From contig NZ_BAKK01000014.1 in assembly GCF_000614145.1 (NCBI RefSeq), positions 1 to 64,000 of the forward strand: a stretch of 64,000 nucleotides of DNA, in the 5' to 3' direction. The stretch comes from Bacteroides faecichinchillae JCM 17102. Its GTDB lineage: Bacteria; Bacteroidota; Bacteroidia; Bacteroidales; Bacteroidaceae. This document shows, piece by piece, positions 48,512 to 58,162 of the stretch. The position numbers were made by a program, and so were the translations under genes. Each line of letters begins with the position of its first letter. Positions within the stretch are counted from its first letter, which is position 1. The notes beneath the pieces were generated by a model. It searched no databases. It was given only the letters and a program-made list of their open reading frames with translations, and was not told where the DNA came from.

Positions 48512-49240
48512 TTAACGAATTTTATTTTTTATAAAATAAAAAGGAAACAAGAATGTGGCTTTCAAGTAACGTTTCCTTGTATGTTTTTCCTTGTAAAAAC
48601 GGTACAAAAATCTAAAATTGAATCTATCCATCCATTGAGGATAATATTGGATACTTTTTATACTCAATTGTGAAAAGAAACCTCCGCATGTAAATCCAAT
48701 ACCTTGATAACCATTCTCTTTCAACTGCAATAAAAAATGTTCTTGTAAGGGTACTCCCATTCCGGCAATTACATAGTCAGGATTAAGATGGAGAATTTTT
48801 TTACATTCTTCTTGTATTTCTTCTTTCGACGAAAAATACCCGTCCCTATAGCCTGCTATTCGCATTTTAGGATATTGTTCTAATAAGATGCTCACCGCTT
48901 TCTCTATCTGTTCTTGCTGTGCACCTACCAAATATACAGTTTTTTTCTCAGATAAGATATGTCGAAACAGCAAATCGGCAATAGAGGTCATATCAAAACT
49001 TCGTCGTTTGATTTTTTTATTATATAATAGCCTGATGGCGGTAGCCAGGATAGAGCCATCAACCATTACCGCATCAAAACGGGTGAACAAGCTTTCATCC
49101 TTTAATGCTGTCAGATAAGAGACAGGATTTAGAAATGTATATATCTTTCCACGACTTACCAACATATCTTCTGTCAACTGTTTATTTGTGAGAAGTATTG
49201 ATTTTATTAATGGGGAATAATTCCTAATTTTTGTCTTCAT
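48512..49240 (-). CDS. WecG/TagA/CpsF family glycosyltransferase
   Basis: A 242-residue GT26 enzyme, transferring a sugar (N-acetylmannosamine or its uronic acid in characterised members) to a lipid-linked acceptor. Motifs: FTRFDAVMVDGSILATAIRL (acceptor/catalytic region), RHILSEKKTVYLVGAQQEQI, LHLNPDYVIAGMGVPLQEHF and GGFFSQLS. It is the last gene of the minus-strand EPS operon, 21 bp after the polymerase. In capsule loci this enzyme usually acts early in repeat-unit assembly despite its position. Confidence 0.88.
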   Translation of the reverse strand: MKTKIRNYSPLIKSILLTNKQLTEDMLVSRGKIYTFLNPVSYLTALKDESLFTRFDAVMVDGSILATAIRLLYNKKIKRRSFDMTSIADLLFRHILSEKKTVYLVGAQQEQIEKAVSILLEQYPKMRIAGYRDGYFSSKEEIQEECKKILHLNPDYVIAGMGVPLQEHFLLQLKENGYQGIGFTCGGFFSQLSIKSIQYYPQWMDRFNFRFLYRFYKEKHTRKRYLKATFLFPFYFIKNKIR

Positions 49241-49261
49241 CTTTAACTGTCACAATCTATA

Positions 49262-50332
49262 TCATTTTATTCGTGCATATAAGTATTCTCCATACAAGAA
49301 CCAAGATATATTCAAAAAACAATTAGGTAAAAATGTTTCGCATATTCCATAGACCGAATACATAATTAAAATGGCCACTTCTATCATTCTATTGTTATCA
49401 TACATATACTTGATTACAGCCTTATTAACAAATACCCATAAAACAAAAAATAACGCTCCCTCACAAATTAGCATATCGAGATAAGCAGAATCCAAAACGT
49501 AATAATCATCACTATTACCACTCTCATAGATAGGTTGTCCAAACAATTTTATGTCATATAGGTTTAAAAAATAATTACCTTGATATATTCTGCCTTGTAC
49601 CAATTTATCCAACCATATCAGAATGAGACTGTCTCCATATTTAAATGCCGAGAGCCAAGATACTCCTGCGCATATTGCCGGTGATAATATACAACTGTAT
49701 CTAACAAATTTCAGACGACTGATATATTCACTTCTCAATATTATAAGCGAAAACACAAGAACCAACATGGATACGAACCCCGTCCTTGCACCTGCATATA
49801 AATACATCAAATAACTGGAAATCAAAATGCACAATATATGCCGAAAAAAGAGATTGTTTTTTTTAATTAAAAGGTATAGACAAGTTACAGCCGTAAAAGA
49901 TACATATAGAATATTACTACGTTTCATTATCGTTCTCCATTCCCCGTTTATGAATCGAATTACTTCTCCTCCATGCCTGCTCAGATAACAAGCAATAAAT
50001 AGAAATATTAATCCAACTATGAAAGATATCTTATAGACATTTCGGTTCATGTCAACGTCTTTCATTAAAATCAACATGGCAACAGAAAACAAGAAACCTT
50101 GCTTTTCACAAGTAAATACAAGAATTACAGAATAGACCAATAATAAAGCAAATAACCGGGCAAAGTTTTTGCTATATCTCCTTTTTTGTGCGACAAATAG
50201 TATAAAAAAAACAAAACATATTGCCCCTGCCATCATTAACAACCTACTTTCTGCTGTTATATTAAGCAGTTTAATAGCCAATAGAGGTAAAAAGAATGCC
50301 AAAAAGCCAATTTCATTTATAGATAACCTCAT
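49262..50332 (-). CDS. O-antigen/EPS polymerase (Wzy-like)
   Basis: A 356-residue protein with many hydrophobic helices throughout (for example NEIGFLAFFLPLLAIKLLNI and YVSFTAVTCLYLLIKK) and a large central loop around GRIYQGNYFLNLYDIKLFGQ. Sequence is too variable for certain identification, but topology, size and position between acyltransferase and WecG fit a Wzy polymerase that joins repeat units in the periplasm. It would use units flipped by the Wzx protein of the same operon. Confidence 0.75.
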   Translation of the reverse strand: MRLSINEIGFLAFFLPLLAIKLLNITAESRLLMMAGAICFVFFILFVAQKRRYSKNFARLFALLLVYSVILVFTCEKQGFLFSVAMLILMKDVDMNRNVYKISFIVGLIFLFIACYLSRHGGEVIRFINGEWRTIMKRSNILYVSFTAVTCLYLLIKKNNLFFRHILCILISSYLMYLYAGARTGFVSMLVLVFSLIILRSEYISRLKFVRYSCILSPAICAGVSWLSAFKYGDSLILIWLDKLVQGRIYQGNYFLNLYDIKLFGQPIYESGNSDDYYVLDSAYLDMLICEGALFFVLWVFVNKAVIKYMYDNNRMIEVAILIMYSVYGICETFLPNCFLNISWFLYGEYLYARIK

Positions 50333-50427
50333 TTTTTATAAGTCCAAAAACAATTCTTATGACCTTGACACTTTCCATGTGTTTTTACTCAAAGATAATA
50401 TGCCTATTGGAAATCTGAATAAGCCGT

Positions 50428-51143
50428 TTATAAGTTCTCATCATAATGAACTATATCATCCGACATATCCCTCCAAATTCCGGCTTTTATTAATTTAGCT
50501 GGCCTTCCTGCATACAATCCTCTTTCATTATTTGAATAGTCCTTATTTAGAATGGAGCCTAAGGCACAAACGCTATATGATGGGAATTTTGTTCCCGGAA
50601 GTACTACACACTGCGATGATATCCAAGTATTTCCACCGATATCTACCATATCATATCCTTTCCCCTTCCAAGTACCATCTTCGTTTTTTAATCGGTGCAA
50701 ATTAGAATCCATTATAGTGACATTCCACCCGAATCTGGTTTTCTCTCCAATGCTTATCCGGTAATGACAGTCTATTTTTAGAGAGGAAGCATTACATACA
50801 TTATCTCCAAATTCCAATATAGCCTTGGGATGTGCTATTTTTATTACAGAGCCCGGACCTACAGTAAATTTTCCATGGAAATTACTGTTCCAGCCTCGTT
50901 CATCCAAACAAATCCATGCCCGTTACTTAGTCCTCCATTGAATAATCCCAAGCGAATCATTCTGAAATAGATTTGCGGAGCATCTATAATAATTTTTCCT
51001 TTCAACGACCAAAAGTGGGGTGAATATAGTATGATGGGCAATTTTATGGCTTGCCTGATAGGCAAGTAATGAAAATTAAAATATAAAGAATATGGTAAAG
51101 ACTTTAACATAGACCATATCCTCTTAAATCGGTATAGGGTCAT
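50428..51143 (-). pseudogene. LbH-fold acyltransferase (one frameshift)
   Basis: Begins MTLYRFKRIWSMLKSLPYSL. After NGHGFVW the frame breaks near 50903; restoring one G (TGGGATGAACGA) gives DERGWNSNFHGKFTVGPGSV. The C-terminal 160 residues form a left-handed beta-helix with hexapeptide repeats (VDIGGNTWISSQCVVLPGTK, FPSYSVCALGSILNKDYSNN) and end with a GRPAKLIK loop, as in serine or sugar O-acetyltransferases. It probably decorates the repeat unit with acetyl groups. The start overlaps the GT2 stop (ATGA). Confidence 0.78.
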
Positions 51144-52046
51144 TTCGATGATTTTAAACCATGTTTATAAATCAAGGCTATTGCTTTCCGCTTCCATCTT
51201 GCAACCAAACGTTTCCATAATGGCCCATATAATCCTCCCCATATTCTATTGAAATACCGATAAAACGACGCCAGTACATAAGCTTTCCGTAAATTCAAAT
51301 CTTTAGAATACAGTTGCAGGATCTTGTTTTACGTAAAAATCCTCTACAATTATGGTGGCTTCATATTGATGAACTAGACTATGAATATCTTGTGTTGCAA
51401 CAAGCGACATCGTATTATAAGTAATATGATGGTACAAGGGCACATCTATACTGATAATATTTTGAACATGGAATAGGTATTTGATACAGAATACATAATC
51501 TTCGGCTACGTTGTAGCCTACCGGAAAAAGAATAGAATTCTCAGTTGCAATTGACCGTCGAAAGAAAAATCGCCAAACAGCTCCCCAATTATTACCTATT
51601 ACATCTTTTAGACACTCCTTTACCGATTTATATTTATAATGATACACCGTTGCACAACGAGATATACCTTCATAATAGAATCCAAAGGAAACGATGTCCG
51701 CTTTGGAAGAACAAGCCGTTTCGTATAACAACCGTATTGCATCCGGCTCTATCCAATCGTCACTATCTACATACCATATATATTCTCCCTTGGCTTCTAC
51801 CAATAAACGATTCCGTGCAATAGAAACACCCGAGTTCTGCTGTGCGGAAATGATTCTTACCTGCTCCCATCTGTCAGGATGTTTTTCCAAGCATTGATGT
51901 ATCAAGGAAACACTTGCATCGGGCGAACAATCATCATAAAAGATAAATTCCACATCATCAAATGCTTGGCTAAATAAAGACTCTACACATTGATTTATGA
52001 ATTTCTCGCATTTATATACAGGAACTAAAATGGAAACTTTAATCAT
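51140..52046 (-). pseudogene. Family 2 glycosyltransferase (one frameshift near C-terminus)
   Basis: Starts at Met 52046 (MIKVSILVPVYKCEKFINQC). The GT-A core has VEFIFYDDCSPDASVSLI and GEYIWYVDSDDWIEPDAIRL with the DSDD metal site. The printed frame ends VKQDPATVF; removing one A from the run at 51327-51330 gives VNKILQLYSKDLNLRKAYVL and a basic tail to TGA 51140, which overlaps the next gene's ATG as in the rest of the operon. This is the only break here that needs one base fewer, not one more. Restored length about 301. Confidence 0.82.
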
Positions 52047-52086
52047 ATTATTTATGTACAGATTTGAGAATAGCATGATATGATAT

Positions 52087-52809
52087 TCATTTCTTCAAGA
52101 GAGATTTCAGGAAAGGATACTTTGCCGATAATGGCAACCATAACCATAGTAACATTTTCTTCCATATTGATTGCCAAGTTCCGGCGAAATGGTGAATACA
52201 ATACGTGTTTTGGGTAATTGATATTTTCTTGGTTATATAATTTTTGGGACTAAAATAATCGGGTGGAAGAACACAAACATATTCTTGTGAATTTACAAAT
52301 TCAGATACTTCATGAATAAACTGTAAGGTGTAAAATCTATCAATTACTTTTGTTAAGATGGAAGGAAGTACGGCGGTTTGTTCTGTTCCATTGTCACCAA
52401 TAAAATTGCGGTTATCATAATAACTCAGGCATTTCATTATCCATGGCGTTCCCTTTTCAGCTCCCATAATCGCGGCTTCTATTCCTTGTGGGCTGTTTTC
52501 CTTGCATACAAAATAAGGCAAATACAACAAATCATCAAATGGCTTCACGAGTTCCACATCACAATCAAGATATATCCCCCCTTCTGTAACCAGTGCATAG
52601 AGCCGAATATAATCGGTTGCAAAAGCATATTTCTTCTGTTCAAAAGCTTGTCTGACCCAAATGCTCTTTTGTAAAGGGAAACGTTCTAAATTCCACTCGA
52701 TGAACTCATAGTCAGGAAGATATTTTCTCCAACTTTCTGTGCAATGCAGGAACTTATCCGGCATGGCATTCTTACTTAACCAACAATAATGAATTTTTTT
52801 TGGAATCAT
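52087..52809 (-). CDS. GT32-type glycosyltransferase (DXD sugar-binding)
   Basis: A 240-residue enzyme of the capsular polysaccharide synthesis/OCH1-like group. It opens MIPKKIHYCWLSKNAMPDKF and contains KYAFATDYIRLYALVTEGGI followed by YLDCDVELVKP with the DxD metal site. HHFAGTWQS near the end is also typical. It probably adds one sugar of the repeat unit. It overlaps the previous gene by 4 bp. Confidence 0.88.
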   Translation of the reverse strand: MIPKKIHYCWLSKNAMPDKFLHCTESWRKYLPDYEFIEWNLERFPLQKSIWVRQAFEQKKYAFATDYIRLYALVTEGGIYLDCDVELVKPFDDLLYLPYFVCKENSPQGIEAAIMGAEKGTPWIMKCLSYYDNRNFIGDNGTEQTAVLPSILTKVIDRFYTLQFIHEVSEFVNSQEYVCVLPPDYFSPKNYITKKISITQNTYCIHHFAGTWQSIWKKMLLWLWLPLSAKYPFLKSLLKK

Positions 52810-53786
52810 ATATCTTCTAGTTTTGAGAGCTTATTTTTATTGGGAAATATACGTTTCAATTTATTATATATTCTGTAAGCAATGTCTTTATATCCCAAAG
52901 CCGAAAAAATAATAAAAGATTTCATTTTTATGCTAATCGGAGAACATAAAAAGAGGATAATCTTGTTTCTATATTTTTCTTTATATTCAGAAGCGGAAAA
53001 TAAATTGTCTGCAAAGAATTCATAAGCAGTGGCAGACAAACACGCATTATATAGTTTTGGACTTGTTTGATATAAGTCATCTTTATAGTAGTTAAATCTA
53101 GTTGTTCTTACTGCTACAATGTCTTTTTTTTCTCTTCTTGTTAATGAATTCAAATTAGAATATAGATTATAATGATAATAGGCTTGCGGTAAATAAGAAA
53201 TTGTTTTCATTTGACATATTAATCGTATAAGTACACAATTATCCTCTCCATATTTTAACTCTTGAGGGAAATAAATTCCATGGTTTCTATAGCAGGATAA
53301 ACGTATAAGCCGATTGCACAAAGACACTCTTTGTTTATAATAAACCAATAAGTCGAATAATATGGATCTATTACTTAAACCTGACGGTTGCTGATTTTCG
53401 TATTTCGTTTTATCCTTATATTCTAAATAAAAATCGCAAAACACCATATCTGCATTATCCTTTTGGGCTCTTTTATACAGCTTTTCCAGCATATCCGGTT
53501 CTATCCAATCATCCGGATCAACATGAATGGTATATTCCCCAAATGCATTATCTATTCCACATTGACGTGCAGAACTTACCCCACCGTTTTCCTTATGAAA
53601 TACTCGGATACGCGCATCCTTTTTTGCATACTCATCGCATATCCTGCCGGAATTATCGGGGCTGCCATCATCAATAAGTAATATCTCAAAGTCCCTAAAA
53701 GTTTGATTAAGCAGACTTTGCATGCAATAGTGGAAATAGGCTTCCGCTCTGTAAACTGCTACAATAATGGTAATCGGGGGAGGCAT
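52806..53786 (-). CDS. Family 2 glycosyltransferase
   Basis: A 326-residue GT2. Motifs: ITIIVAVYRAEAYFHYCMQS, EILLIDDGSPDNSGRICDEY, ENGGVSSARQCGIDNAFGEY and YTIHVDPDDWIEPDMLEKLY with the metal-binding DPDD. The C-terminal third is helical and less conserved, including a hydrophobic stretch that may touch the membrane. Donor and acceptor are unknown. It begins 23 bp after the DUF1919 gene. Confidence 0.92.
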   Translation of the reverse strand: MPPPITIIVAVYRAEAYFHYCMQSLLNQTFRDFEILLIDDGSPDNSGRICDEYAKKDARIRVFHKENGGVSSARQCGIDNAFGEYTIHVDPDDWIEPDMLEKLYKRAQKDNADMVFCDFYLEYKDKTKYENQQPSGLSNRSILFDLLVYYKQRVSLCNRLIRLSCYRNHGIYFPQELKYGEDNCVLIRLICQMKTISYLPQAYYHYNLYSNLNSLTRREKKDIVAVRTTRFNYYKDDLYQTSPKLYNACLSATAYEFFADNLFSASEYKEKYRNKIILFLCSPISIKMKSFIIFSALGYKDIAYRIYNKLKRIFPNKNKLSKLEDI

Positions 53787-53809
53787 AATTGGAACGTATT
53801 TATTAAATG

Positions 53810-54454
53810 TTATATTTTTCCTCTTTTTAGAAATCTCATCCAGTTGAATTGATCATAAATCCGCAATGGAAGTATCTTACGAAAATAATACAGACCAGTC
53901 ACCCCATCCTGATTCTCATAGCCTTTTATATAATAAGCACATTTGATTTGCGGATATGCCTTATGGGTCAAAGCCACTTTATTCTTGTAAGGCAAATGGT
54001 CAAACCGTTCCAGATCTTTTATGGTACAACCGTCAGTTTCCACAAAAATAAAGAACATCCGTTCCCGGTTGATACGGTTTTCTCTTCTTCTCCAGATTTC
54101 CTTGGCCTCTTCCAACGTATTGTAATGGATAAGGTGCAAACACACTTTATTTCCCAATAATGCTACCGGATATGGGAGACTGGTATCTATTGCTTCAATA
54201 TCCGCATTAATATAGTGCTCCAGATTGGATATGTAATTGACATAATCAGCCGGAGGTATCATCAAGTTCACCGTCGGACTGTTAAACGGCAGCCTAAAAT
54301 CTGACGCGACAAATGCTCCTATGCAATTGTTGCAAAAGATGGAAATTTCCTTGTCCACTCTTCCAGCCAATAGCTGGCAGCTGTCGAGTATCAATTGACG
54401 TATTTTTTGTTTGGCGCGATTCACATAATGTGAAAACATTTGATCAGAAATCAT
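53810..54454 (-). CDS. DUF1919 family EPS protein
   Basis: A 214-residue protein that matches DUF1919, annotated in other bacteria as an exopolysaccharide biosynthesis protein. The signature is SIFCNNCIGAFVASDFRLPF followed by NSPTVNLMIPPADYVNYISN, and later PVALLGNKVCLHLIHYNTLE and FFIFVETDGCT. The exact chemistry is not known; a sugar-modifying or transferase role has been suggested. It overlaps the flippase gene by 4 bp. Confidence 0.82.
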   Translation of the reverse strand: MISDQMFSHYVNRAKQKIRQLILDSCQLLAGRVDKEISIFCNNCIGAFVASDFRLPFNSPTVNLMIPPADYVNYISNLEHYINADIEAIDTSLPYPVALLGNKVCLHLIHYNTLEEAKEIWRRRENRINRERMFFIFVETDGCTIKDLERFDHLPYKNKVALTHKAYPQIKCAYYIKGYENQDGVTGLYYFRKILPLRIYDQFNWMRFLKRGKI

Positions 54455-55986
54455 GTTTTGTGTCTGGTTATTATTAGAAATCGGTAGAACAAGTTTCTGA
54501 ACTCTTTGCAGAACACAGCAAACAGGATAAAGAAAACCAAAATACTATATACGAATAATAATATACTATTGTATATCCATTCTGTAAAACTATAATAAGG
54601 GGGCATAAGGTGCTTTGTCGTGATTTGGCAAATGCCAGCTGATAACAGAATCAGAAATATCACCTTGCCCATAAGTTGAATGTGGCGCTTTATCGGAATT
54701 TGAAATCCACGACTGTATAAAAAATAAGGTTTCCAACATATGAGGAACAATAATCCAGCTACTCTGCCGGCAAGAATACCGGGTAGCCCCCAGTAGTATC
54801 CCAATAAAATGGAAAAGGACAAGTGTAACGCCCCCTCTACGACAGGTGAAAAAACATCCTGAAATAATCCGTATGCAGACAAGAACGATTCAAAGCTGTT
54901 TGCCAAAGACAAAAATGTACTCAGTATCAATATATAAAAAGAAACAGAATCCAACACATATTCATTGCCGAGCCATAACGAGATAAATGGAGTGACTTGT
55001 TGTAATAAACAAAAACAAATGACAGCTGACAGCCAATACCGGGCAGTAATGTATTCTGCAAAAAAAGCATGTACCTGCCTGGGGTGTTTTTCTGCTACCA
55101 GATTTCCAATGCCGGCTCTCATGCTTTCGAACAAAGCAGAAAACAAGATTGTTATATTTGAAATAATTGCGAGATAGTTTCCGTAAACTGCAACCATTGT
55201 CAATGATAAACATGCATAAGTTACTAAAGGTATGGTTTGATTGACAATATAGGAGGAGACTTTATGGAAAAACAATTGTTTGGTTTTCCGGGTAACTTCA
55301 CTATATTTTCGAAATAGGAATTTCCCTTTGGTCAAATCTGTATGAAGCCACGGATAACTTCGCTTAACTGTCCGGTGTAGAGATAAACAAGAAATTAAAG
55401 TCCTGCCTAATTCGACAACAAGCCAAAAGAAATATCCATAATGCAGATATTTTATACCTACAATCTGGATAATAACACCTAAAGCTTCCCAGCCTTTTAT
55501 ATTATAGGTTATTTTATATATTTGCTGGTCTGCACTTAATAAAATTTGTGCGTAATTAATGATATACCCGAGTATCGCCCCTATTAACAAGACCCCGAAT
55601 GAGCCATAGGCATACCACAATGGCAGTTTCATCTGTGAGAATATCCATGGGAAAAACGACATTAACACTATGCTTCCGACCAGTATGACATATGTCACAC
55701 GCTTGTATAACCATCCTTGTAAAGAAACTATTTCATTTACCGTTTTACAGTCGGATTGAGCTAATGGGATATAAAGAAAATAAGAAACTGCACTTCCTAT
55801 TCCTAACTCTGTCAGATTTAATAAATTTAGAAGACTGGTCAGAGCAGTGTTTAGCCCCAGTACTTCTATACCAATGTGGTCGATAAACACCTTTCGCGAG
55901 AAGAAACGAAGAACAAGTATTAAAATAGAGAAACATAAGGAAACACGTATATTCCTTATGCTCTGTTTGGTGCGATTGACGAACAT
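54451..55986 (-). CDS. Wzx-type polysaccharide flippase
   Basis: A 511-residue integral membrane protein with about a dozen hydrophobic helices, such as VSLCFSILILVLRFFSRKVF, YVILVGSIVLMSFFPWIFSQ and a C-terminal series from GKVIFLILLSAGICQITTKH. The pattern is that of the MATE-like polysaccharide flippases that move undecaprenyl-linked repeat units across the inner membrane. Conserved LGLNTALTSLLNLLNLTELG near the N-terminus is typical for the group. Gap to the upstream pyruvyltransferase is 2 bp. Confidence 0.88.
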   Translation of the reverse strand: MFVNRTKQSIRNIRVSLCFSILILVLRFFSRKVFIDHIGIEVLGLNTALTSLLNLLNLTELGIGSAVSYFLYIPLAQSDCKTVNEIVSLQGWLYKRVTYVILVGSIVLMSFFPWIFSQMKLPLWYAYGSFGVLLIGAILGYIINYAQILLSADQQIYKITYNIKGWEALGVIIQIVGIKYLHYGYFFWLVVELGRTLISCLSLHRTVKRSYPWLHTDLTKGKFLFRKYSEVTRKTKQLFFHKVSSYIVNQTIPLVTYACLSLTMVAVYGNYLAIISNITILFSALFESMRAGIGNLVAEKHPRQVHAFFAEYITARYWLSAVICFCLLQQVTPFISLWLGNEYVLDSVSFYILILSTFLSLANSFESFLSAYGLFQDVFSPVVEGALHLSFSILLGYYWGLPGILAGRVAGLLFLICWKPYFLYSRGFQIPIKRHIQLMGKVIFLILLSAGICQITTKHLMPPYYSFTEWIYNSILLFVYSILVFFILFAVFCKEFRNLFYRFLIITRHKT

Positions 55987-55988
55987 TA

Positions 55989-57041
55989 TCAGGATAGTAT
56001 ATTATCTCTTAAATATTCCATAGATTTATTGCGCAGTTCTGCAAGGTTCTGTCGTATGGTGGTATAGTCTATTTGCATGGCAATGGGAGAAAAATCCTTA
56101 TCTGCCAGCATCTGTTTGCCATTGACAAGTGACAAGAGATTCACATAACGTTCGTCTAATGAATCGTAAGACCGAATGGCGTACAAAGGCTTCTCGAAAA
56201 TCAGGGCTAAAGCAACTCCATGAAATGAATTGGTGATAACATATCGGGCAGATTTGAAATAGGATAGGAATGTTTCCGGACTGACGATATTGGCAGATAA
56301 GTCTGTAACTTCGTACTTTAACAATTGTGCCAATTGGTGGGCTTTTCTTAAAATATCCCGATTTATTTCTTCACTATTCCTAAACCTCATCAAGTAAACT
56401 ACCACTGACATCCTTTTTTCCTCTACACTTCCAAAACCATTCCAGTAATCAAACGGCAACAATAGTGTGGGATCCAGCACCGTTTCACCTTTTACCCCCA
56501 CCATATCATATATCAGCTTGCCAATTATTTCCTCCCGGAAAGACAGAGAGGAAAAAGCCTCAAGGCAATGTCTTATTAGCGTTTCTCCCATTTGATATAA
56601 TGAATCTTGGGTAGAACTGATGGCATAACCTACTACTCTGCTATGGAAGGGGCGGATAAATTGTCCCCAATAAACTTTATCCGTCTCTTTTGTGCAATGA
56701 AGGCTCCATAACTGATCGCTTCCTATAACGTAGCAATCAAATGGCGGAATAGTGTCTTTATCACATTTCTTTGTCGTATGCAGATATTTTTTGCGATAAC
56801 GGTGATAATATATGGCGCGTAATATTGTATCTCGTATATAACGGAAGTGCAAATGTACAACCATCGAAAAAAAACATTTCCAATTGAATACCTTATAATA
56901 CAGATTTTCTATATAAGGCTGTCTGTAATCTATCACCCATACCTCATGCTCCATCTGCGCCAATGTTTGCTGTAAGGCATAACATTGCAGGACAGCCCCA
57001 TAACTATGTGCACGATGAAATGTCAATATCCCTATTCTCAT
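55989..57041 (-). CDS. Polysaccharide pyruvyl transferase family protein
   Basis: A 350-residue protein of the PS_pyruv_trans (WcaK/CsaB) family, which adds ketal pyruvate from PEP to a sugar. It opens MRIGILTFHRAHSYGAVLQC and has DCYVIGSDQLWSLHCTKETD, VLDPTLLLPFDYWN and FKSARYVITNSFHGVALALI, the family signature with the conserved NSFHG. It overlaps the FrhB-like gene by 4 bp; such pairs are commonly found together in EPS loci. Pyruvylation would give the polymer negative charge. Confidence 0.9.
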   Translation of the reverse strand: MRIGILTFHRAHSYGAVLQCYALQQTLAQMEHEVWVIDYRQPYIENLYYKVFNWKCFFSMVVHLHFRYIRDTILRAIYYHRYRKKYLHTTKKCDKDTIPPFDCYVIGSDQLWSLHCTKETDKVYWGQFIRPFHSRVVGYAISSTQDSLYQMGETLIRHCLEAFSSLSFREEIIGKLIYDMVGVKGETVLDPTLLLPFDYWNGFGSVEEKRMSVVVYLMRFRNSEEINRDILRKAHQLAQLLKYEVTDLSANIVSPETFLSYFKSARYVITNSFHGVALALIFEKPLYAIRSYDSLDERYVNLLSLVNGKQMLADKDFSPIAMQIDYTTIRQNLAELRNKSMEYLRDNILS

Positions 57042-58162
57042 GAAATGCCATATTTAATAAGATTGGTTATTCTCACAATTTTTTTTATAATTTTCAAAAC
57101 AAGCATGACTAAAACAATTCCACCGGAACGATAGCTCCATTCCAGAAGTAGGTGATAGTGGGGAATAAATGTTGGATGTATCAAATTGGGTTGTAGACAT
57201 TCCTCTATCCCTACCAGTTGGAATTGCACGCTGTCTTTAATTTCATCAAATAGCTTTTTGCCTTTTAGAGTGTTGCATAATAGCAATGAACATCCTTTAT
57301 TGTCTGCTCCCATCAATGGATGGTTTCTTTCTATTCCCCAAAAATCCCCAATGGTTATGTCTGAAGGACGTTTTAGACAGGCAAAAGGACAAATACCACA
57401 TGAGGGACGCAACAAACTGTCTTGATAAATGGAAAAATAGGGATAAATGGTATATCCGTCATTGAAACAAAAAGATTCCCGGTGGGAATGCCATCCGAAA
57501 CTCTTATCCCTAAAATTGACGGATATAATTCGTTTCTTGTATTTGCCTTCCAAATACCTCAAATAATCTCTCCACATATAGGGACTGGCCACTCCATGAC
57601 ACACCAGATCAATCAAGTACAATTTTTTTCGTAATGCACTGTTCACGTAGAAATAAAGTCCTGAAGTTTGGCATGGCGTTCCCGAAAAGAGAACTTCCTT
57701 TCCGTTAAGCAAATCTGTTTTTATTTGCTGAAACAAGTTTCCCGGATGGCTTTGTACGTATTTACTGCCTCTGAATTCATCACGTCCCTTTTTCGTGACA
57801 GAACGTTTATGCACTACTTCAAAGCTGTCTGTGTAACCGGCTCCATAAACCACTCCCTTATGTTCGAGTATCCAATTGGATATGGCAATGAAGGCGGCAC
57901 CACTTTGACTGCTTCTTAATTGATTCATATCCTTATGCCTTACAGCATAAGGATATGGCTGTGGTAAAGAATCATTCAGATTACAGACATGATTAAATGG
58001 ACAAACAGAATCACATATTCCACACTCTGTACAACGTGCGGAATCTATAACGGGATAAAGAAAACCCAAATTATCCGGTTTCATCTGAATAGCCTGATAG
58101 GGACAGATGTTTGCACAAGCCGTACAGCCACTGCATTGTTTTTTATCTCTTGAGTTTATCAT
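57038..58162 (-). CDS. FrhB-like Fe-S protein (coenzyme F420 hydrogenase beta-subunit family)
   Basis: A 374-residue protein. The N-terminal ferredoxin part has two clusters, Cys10/13/16/20 (QCSGCTACANICPYQA) and Cys44/47/50/54 (RCTECGICDSVCPF). Then come the FrhB domains with SSQSGAAFIAISNWILEHKG, KYVQSHPGNLFQQIK, LFSGTPCQTSGLYFYV and CGICPFACLKRPSDITIGDF. F420 itself is not expected in Bacteroides, and family members in EPS loci are thought to carry out a redox or pyruvyl-linked sugar modification, not yet well defined. Tight coupling to the pyruvyltransferase suggests a joint step. Confidence 0.88.
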   Translation of the reverse strand: MINSRDKKQCSGCTACANICPYQAIQMKPDNLGFLYPVIDSARCTECGICDSVCPFNHVCNLNDSLPQPYPYAVRHKDMNQLRSSQSGAAFIAISNWILEHKGVVYGAGYTDSFEVVHKRSVTKKGRDEFRGSKYVQSHPGNLFQQIKTDLLNGKEVLFSGTPCQTSGLYFYVNSALRKKLYLIDLVCHGVASPYMWRDYLRYLEGKYKKRIISVNFRDKSFGWHSHRESFCFNDGYTIYPYFSIYQDSLLRPSCGICPFACLKRPSDITIGDFWGIERNHPLMGADNKGCSLLLCNTLKGKKLFDEIKDSVQFQLVGIEECLQPNLIHPTFIPHYHLLLEWSYRSGGIVLVMLVLKIIKKIVRITNLIKYGIS